From Limonium bicolor (taxonomy: Eukaryota; Streptophyta; Magnoliopsida; Caryophyllales; Plumbaginaceae), in the NCBI GenBank assembly GCA_023374045.1, contig CM041782.1, positions 186,886,925 through 186,950,924 of the forward strand: a stretch of DNA of 64,000 nt, written 5' to 3'. The notes beneath the pieces were generated by a model. The model did not search any database. It was not told where the DNA came from and saw only the letters and a list, made by a program, of their open reading frames with translations. Both the position numbers and the translations under genes were made by a program. This document shows, piece after piece, positions 32,437 to 44,491 of this stretch (its first letter is position 1; each line of letters opens with the position of its first letter).

Positions 32437-33513
32437 TTAGCTCAGCATTGCTTCGGGGACGCATAGCCTGCCATTCAGCCGAATCAGACCATCTTCATGC
32501 AACTTAAAATCATACTTCTTCTTTTTGAACGTACCATTTTCGATCTTTTGTCTGATTTCGGTTAGGTAAGGGTCGCTCAACTGAGCGTCTCGCACCTCGT
32601 CAACCAAGCTAGAAGAAGCGAGTAGCGAATGGAGCAAGTGTGCTTGACGACTCAGGGCGTCGGCTACGATGTTTGCCTTCCCTTCCTTATACTGTAGGTC
32701 GATGTCGTAGTCTGAAAGAAACTCCATCCACCTTCTCTATCGCAAGTTCAATTCTTTCTGTTTGAATGCATACTGTAAGCTCTCGTGGTAGGAGTAGATG
32801 GTGATGCTTACCCCATAGAGATAGTGTCGCCATATCTTCAAGGCGAAGACAATGGCTCCTAGCTCTAAGTCGTGTGTCGCATAATTCTCCTCATGCTTTT
32901 TCAGCTGGCGGGAGGCATAAGCTACAACCTTGCCATGCTGCATGAGTACACATCCCATTCCCTTGCCTGATGCATCACAATATACTTCAAATCCCTCTGT
33001 GCCCTCTTGAAGAGTAAGGATGGGCGCCGAGGTCAATGAGTCCTTTAGGCTTTGAAATGATAATTCACACTCGTCTGTCCATACAAACGGTGCATCTTTC
33101 TTCATCAGTGTGGTGATGGGCTTAGTGACTTTCGAGAAGTCCTTTACGAATCTCCGGTAGTAACCGGCTAGACCAAGAAAGCTCCTAATGTCGGTAATAG
33201 TCTTGGGTCTAGGCCTTGATCGTACAACTTCAATCTTAGAAGGGTCAACTGAGATACCTGCACTCGAGATGACATGACCGAGGAATGATACCTGATCTAG
33301 CCAGAACTCGCATTTGGAGAACTTCGCATACAGCTGGTTCTCACGCAGTGTCTCACGTACTTTCCTCAAATGAAATTCATGCTCTTCTGCTGATTTTGAG
33401 TATACAAGGATGTCGTCGATGAAGACAACAGCTGAAGTGTCTAACTGCTCACTGAAAAGTCGATTCATGAGATCCATGAATTTTGCTGGTGCATTTGACA
33501 AACCGAATGGCAT
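32437..33513 (-). pseudogene. Reverse transcriptase C-terminal part, RNase H and tether, element 1b
   Basis: Open from 33513 to the shared TAG at 32737-32739, then the tether to 32437. It contains [20 protein letters not shown], catalytic [28 protein letters not shown] (missing from the left copy) and [15 protein letters not shown]. RNase H follows with [18 protein letters not shown] and [15 protein letters not shown]. The tether begins [20 protein letters not shown]. This is the better-preserved RT of the two copies and the best sequence here for placing the element in a Ty3/gypsy tree. Confidence 0.88.
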
Positions 33514-33766
33514 GACGGTGAACTCGTAGTGGCCATATCTGGTACGGAATGCCGTTTTCTCGATGTCTTGCCCTTTGATAGCAATCTGATGATACCCAGA
33601 ACGGAGGTCGATCTTGGAGAAGACTGAGGCTCTTTCAGCTGGTTGAATAGGTCGTCGATGCGTGGCAATGGGTATTTATTCTTGACTGTGACCGCATTCA
33701 ACTCGCGTAGTCGATACAAAGTCGGAGACTACCGTCCTTCTTCTTCACGAAGAGGACCGGTGCTCC
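33514..33766 (-). pseudogene. Reverse transcriptase N-terminal part, element 1b, frameshifted
   Basis: After the TAG (right copy TCACCCTAGGGAGCACC) comes GAPVLFVKKKDG. A one-base deletion shared by both arms precedes [22 protein letters not shown] one-base loss specific to this arm lies in AAGAGCCTCAG (left arm AAGGAGCC), and the shared shift after GYHQ follows. No single frame survives across the segment. Confidence 0.82.
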
Positions 33767-34538
33767 CTAGGGTGATACGCTCGGGCGTATAAACCCTTTG
33801 TCGAGTAGGTCTCGCAACTGTTCTTTCAACTCTGTCATTTCTACGGGTGCCATGCGGTACGGTGCCTTAGCAATGGGACCAGTACCTGGCAAAAGATCAA
33901 TCTCAAATTCTATCGCTCTCTGAGGTGGCATGCCGGGTAGCTCCTTGGGGAATACATCGGGAAATTCAGACATTACCGGTACATCATCACTGAATTCTGG
34001 ATCTCTCTCCAGGTCTTGTATATAACACAAATATACTTCATGGCCCTTTCTGAGCTCCCTGTACATAGCCATAGCGGAGATGATTGTGGTCGAAGGCTCT
34101 CTCGGTCTCTGGCGGTAAGATACCGTAACCCCAGAAGGACTCTTTAGCAGCAATCGATGCTCGGCGCAGAGGATTCTACCCTTGTGCCACTCCAACCAAT
34201 TCATCCCGATTATCAAGTCGAATCCTAACCCATTGAACTCGATGAAGGAGATGGGAAATGCTTCGCCTTTAATTTCAATCTTGGCTGCTTGGTAGTATTT
34301 GGTACACTGTACTCGCTCCTTCGATGGGAGAGTAACCATGAAGTTGGTAGCTCATCTGCATCTAGCTTCAACCTCTTCACAAAAGATGGTGATACGAAGG
34401 TGTGAGAGGCGCCAGAGTCGAATAACACTGTGGCTTCAATGCCGTTCACTGGGAAGGTTCCCGTTAAGATGGTGCCGCTTTTGCCGGCTTGTGCTTCGGT
34501 GAGGATACTCAGGTTACCTTCGGTACCGAGTCCACAAC
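33767..34538 (-). pseudogene. Aspartic protease, element 1b
   Basis: Active site VLFDSGASHTFVSPSFVKRL lies in the first frame. A one-base loss near 34348 (CTACC-AACTTC; the left copy has CTACCGAAC) shifts to the second frame, which holds DLIIGMNWLEWHKG and the RT start LPGTGPIAKAPYRM. It follows a candidate splice acceptor at 34539-34540 (minus ATTCAATAG|GTTG) in the same phase as the gag donor. The frameshift is unique to this arm, so the protease frame was still open when the arms separated. Confidence 0.85.
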
Positions 34539-34604
34539 CTATTGAATTCACAAGTGGTTAAGTAATGATGGTGGACACAAGTGGAATTTAAATCAACACT
34601 GCTC

Positions 34605-34610
34605 TTTATT
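34605..34610 (-). promoter_or_regulatory. AATAAA upstream of protease, element 1b
   Basis: Minus-strand AATAAAGAGC, counterpart of 3480-3485. It lies after the AlkB stop and before the protease acceptor once the Tat insertion is removed. Confidence 0.4.
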
Positions 34611-34659
34611 GATAAACCAACCATCATACATACTGTGTCTCTAATACACGTTACTAATA

Positions 34660-35985
34660 TGTGAGCCTCGATTTTAAACCCTATCCTATGTCGATTAAGG
34701 CTGATTAAGGTCTAACCGGGTTTTAGGTCCACTTATAACCTAAGATTTGAAAAATTGAAAAATACAAAATCCCGCCACCATCTGTGGGTGTCCGTGGTCA
34801 CGGACAACCCGTCCGTGGTCACGGACAACCCGTCCGTGGTCCCAGGCAATGAGTCCGAGGTCACGGACAACCCACGGACAGTGGGTTTTAGATGGTTCCC
34901 GAGGGTGTTTTGAGCTCAAATTTTATGGGTGTGTAGCCTGAAAGATTTTAAACACGTTAGTAACTGAAAGAACTCAATTTGACATCAAAATTAATATGAA
35001 ACTTAGCAAACAAGTAACAAGGCAGTAGCTAATACAATCAGCAATACAGAAACAAAAAAGAGTTAGTTTAAGCCTAAATTTTGAGGCAAGACTGATAAGG
35101 TCGTGGATAGTTAGGAAAGTGGGATTTCTACCTATTTTACCTTCGGATTCACAACGATTCTTCACACCGGGATTCGAAGAGTGCTCCGTTTGTGGCAGAC
35201 CCGAAAGATTTTCGAACCAAGCTTCTGGTGGTTGGTTGTTCTTGCTGTTCTTCACGTTTTGGTGGTGTTTTGTGGGGTTTTGATGATTATTGGTGCTTTG
35301 GGATTGGAAAACGTGTTTAGATGGTGATTTCGGGGGATTTTCGGTATGATTCGGGTGGCTGGGTGTTGGAAAACGTGAGAGAGAGAGAGAGAGGAGGATG
35401 TGCTTTCTGTCTTCCTAGGGTTCTTGATCATATGAGATTCTGCTTTTATCAAAAAAAACCTATCCCTTATATAGACTTTCTTAAAGATAAAGAAAATCTA
35501 GTAAAGTAAGATTTTTTTGATATTTTAATTAAGTGAATTCCCAAAGGAATTTTGCGGTGAAATTTTAACCACGTGTCAAGGATGACAATTATGAATTTTC
35601 TGAAGTGGAATCAGATTGTTTTAAATGTTGGAATATTTTTAAATTGAATTTATCGCCAGATTCAGTCAGAAATTGCTAGAAAATTATTGGAAATTCGAAA
35701 AATCAAAATTCCAACGCTATTATGCTTAGAATGTCATCCTCTACCATGGGTTAAAGTATCAAAGCATTTCAAGCTGATTTGGGCATCTTTCGGAGGAGAG
35801 AGAAAGCCTTAGGAGGTATCAGGAGCCTTAAAAATTACAAAAACGCCCCTGACAATGACGAAACTGCTCCTCATGCCCTGGGATGCGCCGATCGAGCCGG
35901 AATCCCTCATTACTTTATTAAATTCCCTTCACAACACCAAAACCTTGTAGACCCTAACCAGGGGGTCAAAATTTTGGGTATAACA
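34660..35985 (-). repeat. 3' LTR of the Tat-like element
   Basis: 1326 bp, TGTTATACCC...GGCTCACA on the - strand. It has one more 21 bp CCGTGGTCACGGACAACCC-type unit than the 5' LTR. TATA box (minus TATATAAG) at 35466-35473; palindromic block at 34776-34887. Confidence 0.93.
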
Positions 35986-36001
35986 GATTGCCCCCCGTCA
36001 A
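35986..36001 (-). other. Polypurine tract of the Tat-like element
   Basis: Minus-strand TTGACGGGGGGCAATC next to the LTR start. Two upstream look-alikes (CTGGGGGCAAT) are at about 37445-37455 and 37513-37523. Confidence 0.85.
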
Positions 36002-36107
36002 CTGGACTTTGTAATGGATGTGAAAAGTCTGGTTGATGCTTGAGTGATGCCCTACAATTTTGGATTCCACAAAATCCTCCATGTTGTCCGAAACCACGTT
36101 GACTACG

Positions 36108-36377
36108 TCCAGCTATTCGGAGGCGCTGACTGCCTATGCAACAAAACGCTGTCGTGCTATTCTGAGGCGCTGACTACCTATAAGTAAAAATGTGTCAAGC
36201 TATTCTAAGGCACTGACTACCTAGGTGACAAAAATGAAATAATGTCAAGGTTCTAAGGCGTCGACTACCTATAATACATGAAATGATGAGATGTCAAGCG
36301 ATTCTTAGGCGTTTACTACCTGTAATTAATGAAATGATGCAATGTCAAGCGATTCTAAGTCGTTGACTACCTAGGAT
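36108..36377 (-). repeat. Tandem array C (right copy)
   Basis: Counterpart of 1735-2004. One unit here is shortened (near 36245-36260). Confidence 0.85.
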
Positions 36378-36700
36378 GTGAAGACTGGATGGTATGCAAA
36401 TGCAAGAATGCCGAAATGCTAATGATGCTAATGATGGTGATGCTGATGATGTTGATGATGCTCTGATGCTTCTGGGGACCGAAACTCGTGCCAATGCTCC
36501 TGGCTGGACCCAATGTGGACTTATCGCCATCGCCCCCCAAGCCGGTGTACAGGGATAACTCCTGGTAAAAACCCTGGGGACTTATTGCCTTCGCCCACCA
36601 TTCGTTGATCCCAAAAATAAGTTGACATCGCAAATGGAGGATTTATTGTCATCACCTCGCCAACTTTTTGTCGACAGGTCTTGTGACGCGCCTGGATAAT

Positions 36701-37026
36701 GCAACTAGGTCTTATGACGAGCCTATATGAATGAGATGAATGCAATTTGTTTGATGAGATTGGGTAAGCTAAAGGGTAACATTAGGTCTTACTACGAGCC
36801 TAAGGGAATGCAACTACGTCTTATGACGAGCCTAAAGGACGGTTCTAGGTCTTATGACGAGCCTAAGGATGGACCTAGGTCTTATGACGAGCCTAAAGGT
36901 TGGATCTAGGTCTTATGACGAGCCTAAAGGTGGGACCGAGGTCTTTTGATGAGCCTAAAGGTTGGATCGAGGTCTTATGATGAGCCTAAAGGAATGCAAC
37001 TAGGTCTTATGACGAGCCTAAAGGTA
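36701..37026 (-). repeat. Tandem array B (right copy)
   Basis: Counterpart of 1084-1410, with the GGTCTTATGACGAGCCTAAA core on the + strand. Confidence 0.85.
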
Positions 37027-37110
37027 GTTCTAAGTGAAAGTGAGTAAAATGTATGATGGGTCTAAATGGATGTAGAAGGATTAGGGCTTATGTCAAACCT
37101 GGAGATGGTG

Positions 37111-37368
37111 AGGCTCAAGACAGGCCTGTGGATGCTTGAATGTGAAGGAAGGACTTAGGACGGGCCTGAAGAAATTTTGTGTGGAGGTAGGGCTTAGGAC
37201 GGGCCTATGGATGCTTGAATGTGAAGGAAGGGCTTAGGACGGGCCTGGAGAAATTTTGTGTGGAGGTAGGGCTTAGGACGGGCCTGAGGATGTTGAAATG
37301 TGGAGGTAGGGCTTAGGACGGGCCTGAGGATGTTGAAATGTGGAGGTAGGGCTTAGGACGGGCCTGTG
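37111..37368 (-). repeat. Tandem array A (right copy)
   Basis: Counterpart of 742-1000, with the GTAGGGCTTAGGACGGGCCT core on the + strand. Bases 37369-39057 between this array and the PF20167-like ORF hold no convincing gene. Confidence 0.85.
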
Positions 37369-39057
37369 TGATGTATGATGGCGGTGGTGATGTTTGAGCT
37401 TTAGGTTCCAATTGGCGTTGTCACAACAATTGTTTGAATCAACAATTGCCCCCAGCATTTTCCCTTAAGACAATCTGAGCTAGAGTTCATGGCGATCAAT
37501 CGGAACGATCGATTGCCCCCAGTATTTTCTCTGATTAAACGTGCAAACAAGTCTCATCCTCACAGGGTCAAGGCTTATGTTTTGATGTGGTTCTTCCTAA
37601 CCTACGCTCGATGTGTTTGGTGCTTGCACTCGTTTCTCACTTACGGTTACAACTTCTCAACCATTGAATTTGACACTTGTTAGATTTACGCGTTCAACCT
37701 GTTACTTTCACATGATTGGATACACAGCTACTAAGTCGGAAGTCTTTTGAGCTTATAACGTGGCTATGGGGTGTAATGAAATACAATGGGATGATGGGGG
37801 AATGTTTAGGATACGTGGAGCTATAAGGGTGACCAAAGCTGCAACTTGCACCTTCTCTCGGACTTGCCTTCTTTGTCCTGAAGTCGTTTGGCTACTTCGT
37901 GATGACTTTGTTTATGAGCTTGGGGTTTAGGACTTTTGAGTTATTCCTAGCACCTTCTCTCTTTTTCCGATTTTGGATTTCTTTGAGGCTTTTCAGGTTT
38001 TCCTTTCTTTGAATCCTTTTCCTTCGGGGTTCTTGTGTTTCCCGGTTTTGAACTATGAGAGCTGTTCCTAGTGTTAGCTCATTGGATCCTGTGTCACTTT
38101 GGGACCATTTGCGGATCGTTTCGTTACGCTGGTAGCAATTTTGCTTCTTTGGACTTGTGAAGTTGCTGTTCGGAAGTCAGGCTCCTTGCCTCCTTTGGTC
38201 ACCGGGTCGGTTATTCACCATTGGCTGGCTTATTTGTGGAGCTTGTAGTGTTGTAAAAGAGGTTATATATGAAAAGCTCAGCGGGGGTGCCTAGGGTGTA
38301 ATGTCAGGGGTCACAAGCTTTTGGACTGTGTGGTGCTATACCTAGGTGCTTCGTCATCCCTAATAGTTGTGTACCTGTTCTTTGTTACTTTTCATAGGTT
38401 TAAGCGTAAATTTACAAATTATCTCCTTCGGTCAGAGTCATGCCGTTTACCTTACCTTTGAATGTGACCTCTCTGGAGTCGTGTAAAAATGACACGCTCT
38501 TTCGCTCTTGGTTTTTCCGCTCAAAGCGCTCTCGTGAAATGTACACTCAGAGACTTGTTTGCACGTTTAAACAAAAGAAATAAACATTATCGTTCCTTAA
38601 CTCAGATTGCCCCCAGTATTGTTGTGGGGTTCACTTAACAAACCTTTTGGATACCCAAGTTATTTGTGGAGGATTGCTGTACGTGTAATGGTGATGAGAT
38701 ATTCCTGTGAAGAGGTGAAGGGTGATTTTGTAACAACAAATTTTTGGCTTTATGTATTTAGTGAAATGTTGAGAAAGCGGATTGGTGAGACACATATGAG
38801 GGTTATGATGAGGGTGGGTGGAATGATGAGATGACTTATCTTTGACCTTGTTTTGACAACAAAGATGCATACCTAACCTGTAATAACAGACAATGATTTT
38901 CTACATGCAAGAGATTTCTCGAATAACACTAAACGAAACATGCAGCAAATGTCAAAGCACAAAAACATCGAAAGAGAGCTCATGTCAGGCAATACAGCTA
39001 AAAGAAAAGACAACATCCTAATCATAAAATACATAGAGAAAATATGAAGTCCTAAAA

Positions 39058-40298
39058 CTACGGCTGTGGAGGAGGTGGAAGTGGGAAGGCCGAGTACATA
39101 TGAGTCATGAAATCATCCATACGGCCGTCCATGCGTATCTGCCTACGCTCCATACGACCCTGAGTAATGTGAAGAGATCTGATATCCCTCTGCAAGCTCT
39201 CAAGCGTAGCCGGCTGCGGAGGTGTAGGCGGTAGGGTGTAGTAGGAGGAGAGTGGTGTAGGGTACTCGGTGCCCATGTAGCTCGACCCTTCACCCTGGTA
39301 GGTGTATCCTCCTGACGGGTCCTCATGGTGTGGGATGTCCTCGGGCTCCGGTGCCTGCTGCCTCTGCCTAGGCCGGACTGGCCTCTAAGAAAAGACTCTG
39401 GCCTGCTGTGGGAAGGCCCAACCCTGATCGGCTGAGTAGCCAAGGGACCTCAGCATCTCCATGGTGTAGGTAGGATATAGAGGCTCCCAATCGTTATCCC
39501 CCATCGGGACCTGTGCGCACTCGCATAGCCACTGAATGAAACTCGGGTAGACTAAAGCATGGCGTCCAACCCAAGTTGTCGTCATCAGATGGTCTCTCAT
39601 CAAGACCGACAGTGGGATCGAACCCTCCTCGAATCGGGCGGGTGCTGAATGTATCTCATGAGGAAGCAATAGCGGGCAGAGACATCATTGCGTGCTTTTG
39701 GCAGCACGTTATGAGACAGAACCTCCAGGAGTACCCTGTCTAAAGCGGTGGGTAGAGCAGAGGGAAGGATCACCTGCTTCCTCGGCTGATCCCTCGTAGA
39801 AGAGCGAACACGCTCTGACAAGGTGGAGTGTTGTAGATAAAACTGGCGCGCCTCACTCTCTGACGCTGCTATCGTCTCGAACCCTCTATGCTCAGGGTTG
39901 CTAGGATGTAGGCCGTAAAAGTGCACAAAATCCTCTAAGCCCACAGTGATGGGCTGACCACGCACATAGGATACAATGGCCCCGGTCTCATCCTGGTCCA
40001 AGTTAGCATAGAACTTGACTAACTCCCTGATGTAACTCCTCGGGCAGGTAAGCAACCCCACCCAGTGAAGGTGCTGAAGCAGGTGATCAAGATCGAAAGT
40101 GGTGATTACCTCATCACTGAAGAGACGCTCCTGCTGGATGGAAACATCTTGATTCTCATAAAACCAGCGCTCCTGCCGAGCTCCTCTGAAGCGGGTATGG
40201 TCAAAGGTTGGGGATGTCTCTCTGCAACGCCTACGACGTGGCTGAGAGCCTGATGCCCCAGCCTCAGCTACCCTATGGGAACTCCTGCGACCTTCCAT
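39058..40298 (-). pseudogene. PF20167-like 'putative plant transposon protein' of the Tat-like element
   Basis: The first 233 codons start MEGRRSSHRVAEAG with a basic RRRRCR patch, then FRGARQERWFYENQ, LVKFYANLDQDETGAIVSYVRGQPI and DFVHFYGL. That run (short beta-rich block, FYANL, VRGK/Q-x-I) resembles the Pfam family called putative plant transposon protein, common in plant retroelement ORFs. Near 39640 the frame shifts to EEGSIPLSVLMRDHLM..WVGRHALVYPSFIQWLCE. Near 39380 it shifts again to a proline-rich tail with a helical LESLQRDIRSLHITQGRMER segment ending FPLPPPPQP. It is probably a Gag-like structural protein. The family assignment is from memory of the motif pattern. Confidence 0.6.
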
Positions 40299-41400
40299 GA
40301 TATGCCTAAGGATTCAACAAAAATAAAAGACAATAATTCTATAAGAATTTCGGCAGAGTTTCCCCTAAATTTTCATGAATCCCATGCTTTCAAATGCACT
40401 CCACACCATATAATCAGTCCTAGGATCTACCACTCATGCAAATTTTAAACACTCCATGAGCTAGAAACGCGAGGAACCTCATTTCGCACTTAAAACGCAC
40501 TAAACTAAAACGGGCGACTCTTGGCAGTTACAAGCAGTTTTAACCTTCCAAACGAACTTTTCACATTTTAAAATGTCCTTTTAAAGCTAGTTGGCCATTT
40601 AAAACATAAAAAATCAAACTTCAAAAATTTGACCCGAGAACCACCATTGTCGTCTTCTTCCTAGCTCCAAATTTTGTTATTCTTCGTTTCTTCACCAAAA
40701 TGGACAAATGAGTAGTCAAAATGTAGATAAAATTTACCCAAATGCAATGGTGGAAGAAGATTTCTGATTGGAAGTTGAGAGCTACACAAATCCGGTCCTC
40801 GAAGGTCCGCCTCGGACTGGACTTCGGACGCGAGTTTCCGCGATCGCAAGTGCTCGAAATGGGGAGATCTTGGTGTGGAAATGCTTAAAATCGAAAGAGG
40901 GATGTTTTGTGAGCAAAATGGTGGTGGAATGGAGTGATTTGGTCAAGAAATGAGTGAGATATGGAGGAGAGAAGCCAAGGGTTTGAGAATGGAGTTTGCT
41001 GAAACAAAAATGGTGAATTTAGGGAGAAATCCCGATTTGAATCGGGTGAATAAAGCCACTAACCGAAACGGCGCCGTTTGGCGGTCAAACGGACGCGTTC
41101 GAGTCAACATCCGGGGCCATGGACGGCGCGTCCGGGGTCACAGACGCCCTTTTTTTTCCTTTTTCCGAAAATTAATTGATTAATTTAAAAGAAACCAAGC
41201 AAAACAAAATTCTCTTTATTCATCTCGAAATTAAAGAAGAACAATTTAAAGGGGTCTTAAGAAAACAGAAAATGCCTAGGATTAAATGTCTAAAATGCAA
41301 GCTTCCTTTTGACAACTCTTGGCTCGGCTACCCCCTCCTTTTTTCGTTTGAATGCATCTACCTCCTCCTTTCGACCGTATAGCTATTTCTGATAACTTGC

Positions 41401-42408
41401 TCAGAGCTCCAAGTCTTCAGGTGCCAGGGGCTGCACCACTTGAACTTCCTCTTCGAGTCGATCCATCATGATCGCACGAAGAGCCTCATGATCGTATGCT
41501 TTCCTTGGCGCTTCATATAACGAACCATTGGGTTGGCTCTGGGCTCGCCCAATCTGACGGCTTGAACGCCACGGGTGGATGACATGAAAGTTCTCAAAAC
41601 CGGGTAACGAGATCCCTCCGTAATAGCCTCCACACATTCGAACTCCTTCAATTTTCCAAGCTGAGACCGTCCATCGGACTTGATGTCCCTGCCGTATGGA
41701 GTTCAAAAAGGCCGGCCACCCGTCAACCGGCTCCTTGGGGGTACGTCTTCTAGGAAGATGCTGAATCGTGAACATTTGGTTGTACTCGGGAATCAGCTTG
41801 AGCCGCTCGAGAAGCCAAACTTGCAGAAGGTGAATGCTTCCTTCGAAGAAGTAAGGGGTATCCTTTGATTTGGGCCATGAATCCAGGCTCTGAATAATTT
41901 GTGCGACTATCAATGGTCCCAAGGCGAAACCAGCTTGAACCTGCGGAAGCAAAGGGAAAACTTTTCGGTGTATGGCCATGTACGGGGTTCTGAAGAGGTA
42001 GACTGCTAGCAACGCAAGATCAAGAAAATTCCTCTTGTGCTCCAAGGAGATCTCAGAGGTAATGAAGTTTGAAAGAGTTTCCACTGGCAATCCCTCGGGC
42101 CCTACCATTCCTAGCAACTGGGTCGGACTTAGCCCAAGTAAATGGGAATGGGCCTCGACCGGTGAGGGTGTCAAGTTTGGTACTACTGGGCTAGCTAGGG
42201 TATTGGCCCCTAGAAGTGCGTCAAATTCCTCAGGTAGTAAAGTTAGCTCGTTATCTCAAAACTTGAAAAGCTGTTCGACCGGATCCCAATGGTTAATAGC
42301 TGCTCTCAGGAAATCTTCATGCAATCGTGTCTGGATAGATATGCTAGCGTGTGGAGGATAGACAACTTGTTGACCTTCTTTGACCAATTGAACACATCCT
42401 TCATAGTT
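41401..42408 (-). pseudogene. DUF7745-like Gag-type protein of the Tat-like element
   Basis: 257 codons are open from 42174. The frame extends upstream through an in-frame TGA (42256-42258, after EQLFKF) to about 42408, adding LHEDFLRAAINHWDPVEQ and DNELTLLPEEFDALLG. Downstream: LALLAVYLFRTPYMAIH, PLIVAQIIQSLDSW and FFEGSIHLLQVWLLERL. The pattern (WDP, LxPxxEE, ALxxxxLFP, ILAExxxSL, cxxLLxxWLxxH) matches the plant DUF7745 family found in Ogre/Tat-type elements and many plant gag-like proteins. Its position just after the PBS leader is that expected for gag or an upstream ORF. The TGA makes this copy defective. Confidence 0.6.
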
Positions 42409-43137
42409 CTGTCACAGGACTTGATGAATTTGAAGCAGTGGGCCATGGACTCATTCTTCTGTTTTTATCAAGAAAAGAAAATACATACATGGTATCAATC
42501 AGCACTCAACTTTGCTTATGGGCCACAAACAACTGGGACTTCGAACTGGGTTGGGCCAACTGTGGAATGATTCCCTATCCGTTATAAGTCTAGTCATGGA
42601 TCAATCACAAGAGCAAACAAGGTTCCACACAAATTCAAAATGTCCTCACCCAACGACCTTGGTTAATGGGTATGGATCAATCCGGAGAGGTGCTTGGGGC
42701 GCTAGCCCAGGTCACCACAAAGGAATAGGGCTTGCACGCTATTCTCTTTGGGCTTCCCCACTTTTTTCACATCACTTGAAGATGTGCGTCTACGGTCGGG
42801 TCTTTGACTAACCAAACAATGGGCTAGGTAAGGGTACTGCCAGGAAAATGCTTGGGGCTAAAGCCCAGGTATTAAGGGGGTGTGGTTAGACGACACCCTC
42901 CTCTTTTCCCCCACTTATTCACATCACCTAAAAGGTGTGAGTCCCTGACAGGGGACCCTCAAACGGGTCCCAGGTGAAATTGGTTTGCGTGGACCCTCGC
43001 TCTCGTATGATGCAGGGTACAAAATTTCAAATTGCGCACAAAAGTAAATAAACAATGTAATAAAAAGCCATAAATAAACAATTATTCAAGTGAAGCCCTC
43101 TTTCTTAAAATTAAAAAAGTTAAAATTAGGAAGTTTA

Positions 43138-43155
43138 TCCCCAGCAGAGTCGCCA
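43138..43155 (-). other. Primer binding site of the Tat-like element
   Basis: Minus-strand TGGCGACTCTGCTGGGGA begins 3 bases after the LTR end. It differs from the iMet type used by the other elements here and is of the kind reported for Tat/Ogre elements (tRNA-Arg, from memory). Confidence 0.7.
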
Positions 43156-43158
43156 GTC

Positions 43159-44466
43159 TGCGAGCCTCGATTTTAAACCCTATCCTATGTCGATTAAGGC
43201 TGATTAAGGTCTAACCGGGTTTTAGGTCCACTTATAACCTAAGATTTGAAAAATTGAAAAATACAAAATCCCGCCACCGTCCGTGGGTGTCCGTGGTCAC
43301 GGACAACCCGTCCGTGGTCCCGGACAATGAGTCCGAGGTCACGGACAACCCACAGACAGTGGGTTTTCGATGGTTCCCGAGGGTGTTTTGAGCTCAAATT
43401 TTATGGGTGTGTAGCCTGAAAGATTTTAAACACGTTAGTAACTGAAAGAACTCAATTTGACATCAAAATTAATACGAAACTTAGCAAACAAGTAACAAGG
43501 CAGTAGCTAAAACAATCAGCAATACAGAAACAAAAAAGAGTTAGTTTAAGCCCAAATTTTGAGGCAAGACTGATAAGGTCGTGGAGAGTTAGGAAAGTGG
43601 GATTTTTACCTGTTTTACCTTCGGATTCACAACGATTCTTCACACCGGGATTCGAAGAGTGCTCCGTTTGTGGCAGACCCGAAAGATTTTCGAACCGAGC
43701 TTCTAGTGGTTGGTTGTTCTTGATGTTCTTCACATTTTGGTGGTGTTTTATGGGGTTTTGATGATTATTGGTTCTTTGGGGATTGAAAAACGTGTTTAGA
43801 TGGTGATTTCGAGGGATTTTCGGTATGATTTGGGTGACCGGGTGTTGGAAAACGTGAGAGAGAGAGAGGAGGTTGTGCTTTCTGTCTTCCTAGGGTTCTT
43901 GAGCATATGAGATTCTGCTTTTATCAAAAAAAACCTATCACTTATATAGACTTTCTTAAAGATAAAGAAAATCTAGTAAAAGTAAGATTTTTTGATATTT
44001 TAATTAAGTGACTTCCCAAAGGAATTTTGCTGTGAAATTTTAACCACGTGTCAAGGATTACAATTATTAATTTTCTGAAGTGGAATCGGATTTTTTTAAA
44101 TGTTGGAATATTTTTAAATTGAATTTCTCGTCAGATTCAGTCAGAAAATTGCTAGAAAATTATTGGAAATTCGAAAAATCAAAATTCCAACGCCATTATG
44201 CTTAGAATGTCATCCTCTACCATGGGTTAAAATATCAAAGCATTTCAAGCTGATTTGGGCATCTTTCGGAGGAGAGAGAAAGCCTATTGGAGGTCTCAGG
44301 AGCCTTAAAAATTACAAAAACGCCCCTGACAATGACGAAACTGTTCCTCATGCCCTGGGATGCGCCGATCGAGCAGGAATCCCTCATTACTCGATTAAAT
44401 GCCCTTCACAACACCAAAACCTTGTAGACCCTAACAAGGGGGGGGGTCAAAATTTTGGGTATAACA
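43159..44466 (-). repeat. 5' LTR of the Tat-like element
   Basis: 1308 bp. TATA box (minus TATATAAG) at 43941-43948. Palindromic block at 43273-43362 has one unit less than the 3' LTR. Differences from the 3' LTR are scattered and few. Confidence 0.93.
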
Positions 44467-44491
44467 TAATACATTACATGATGCTATGAAT

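Larger units (their letters stand above)
12787..38110 (-). repeat. Right arm of the inverted duplication, split by element 3
   Basis: Reverse-complement counterpart of bases 1-11322. The only large difference is element 3 (14261-28153) inserted in the Tekay 3' LTR. Matching ends at 38110 only because the window begins there on the other arm. The arms differ by scattered substitutions and small indels, plus an RT deletion of roughly 100 bp seen only in the left arm. Confidence 0.9.
34660..44466 (-). mobile_element. Complete Tat/Ogre-like non-autonomous LTR element
   Basis: 9807 bp, flanked by the 5 bp target duplication TAATA (34655-34659 and 44467-44471). Minus-strand order: 5' LTR, PBS, non-coding leader (42410-43137), DUF7745-like ORF, spacer (40299-41400), PF20167-like ORF, non-coding region, tandem arrays A, B and C, PPT, 3' LTR. 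There is no protease, RT or integrase, so it must be mobilised in trans. It sits between the AlkB region and protease of element 1b. Confidence 0.93.
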
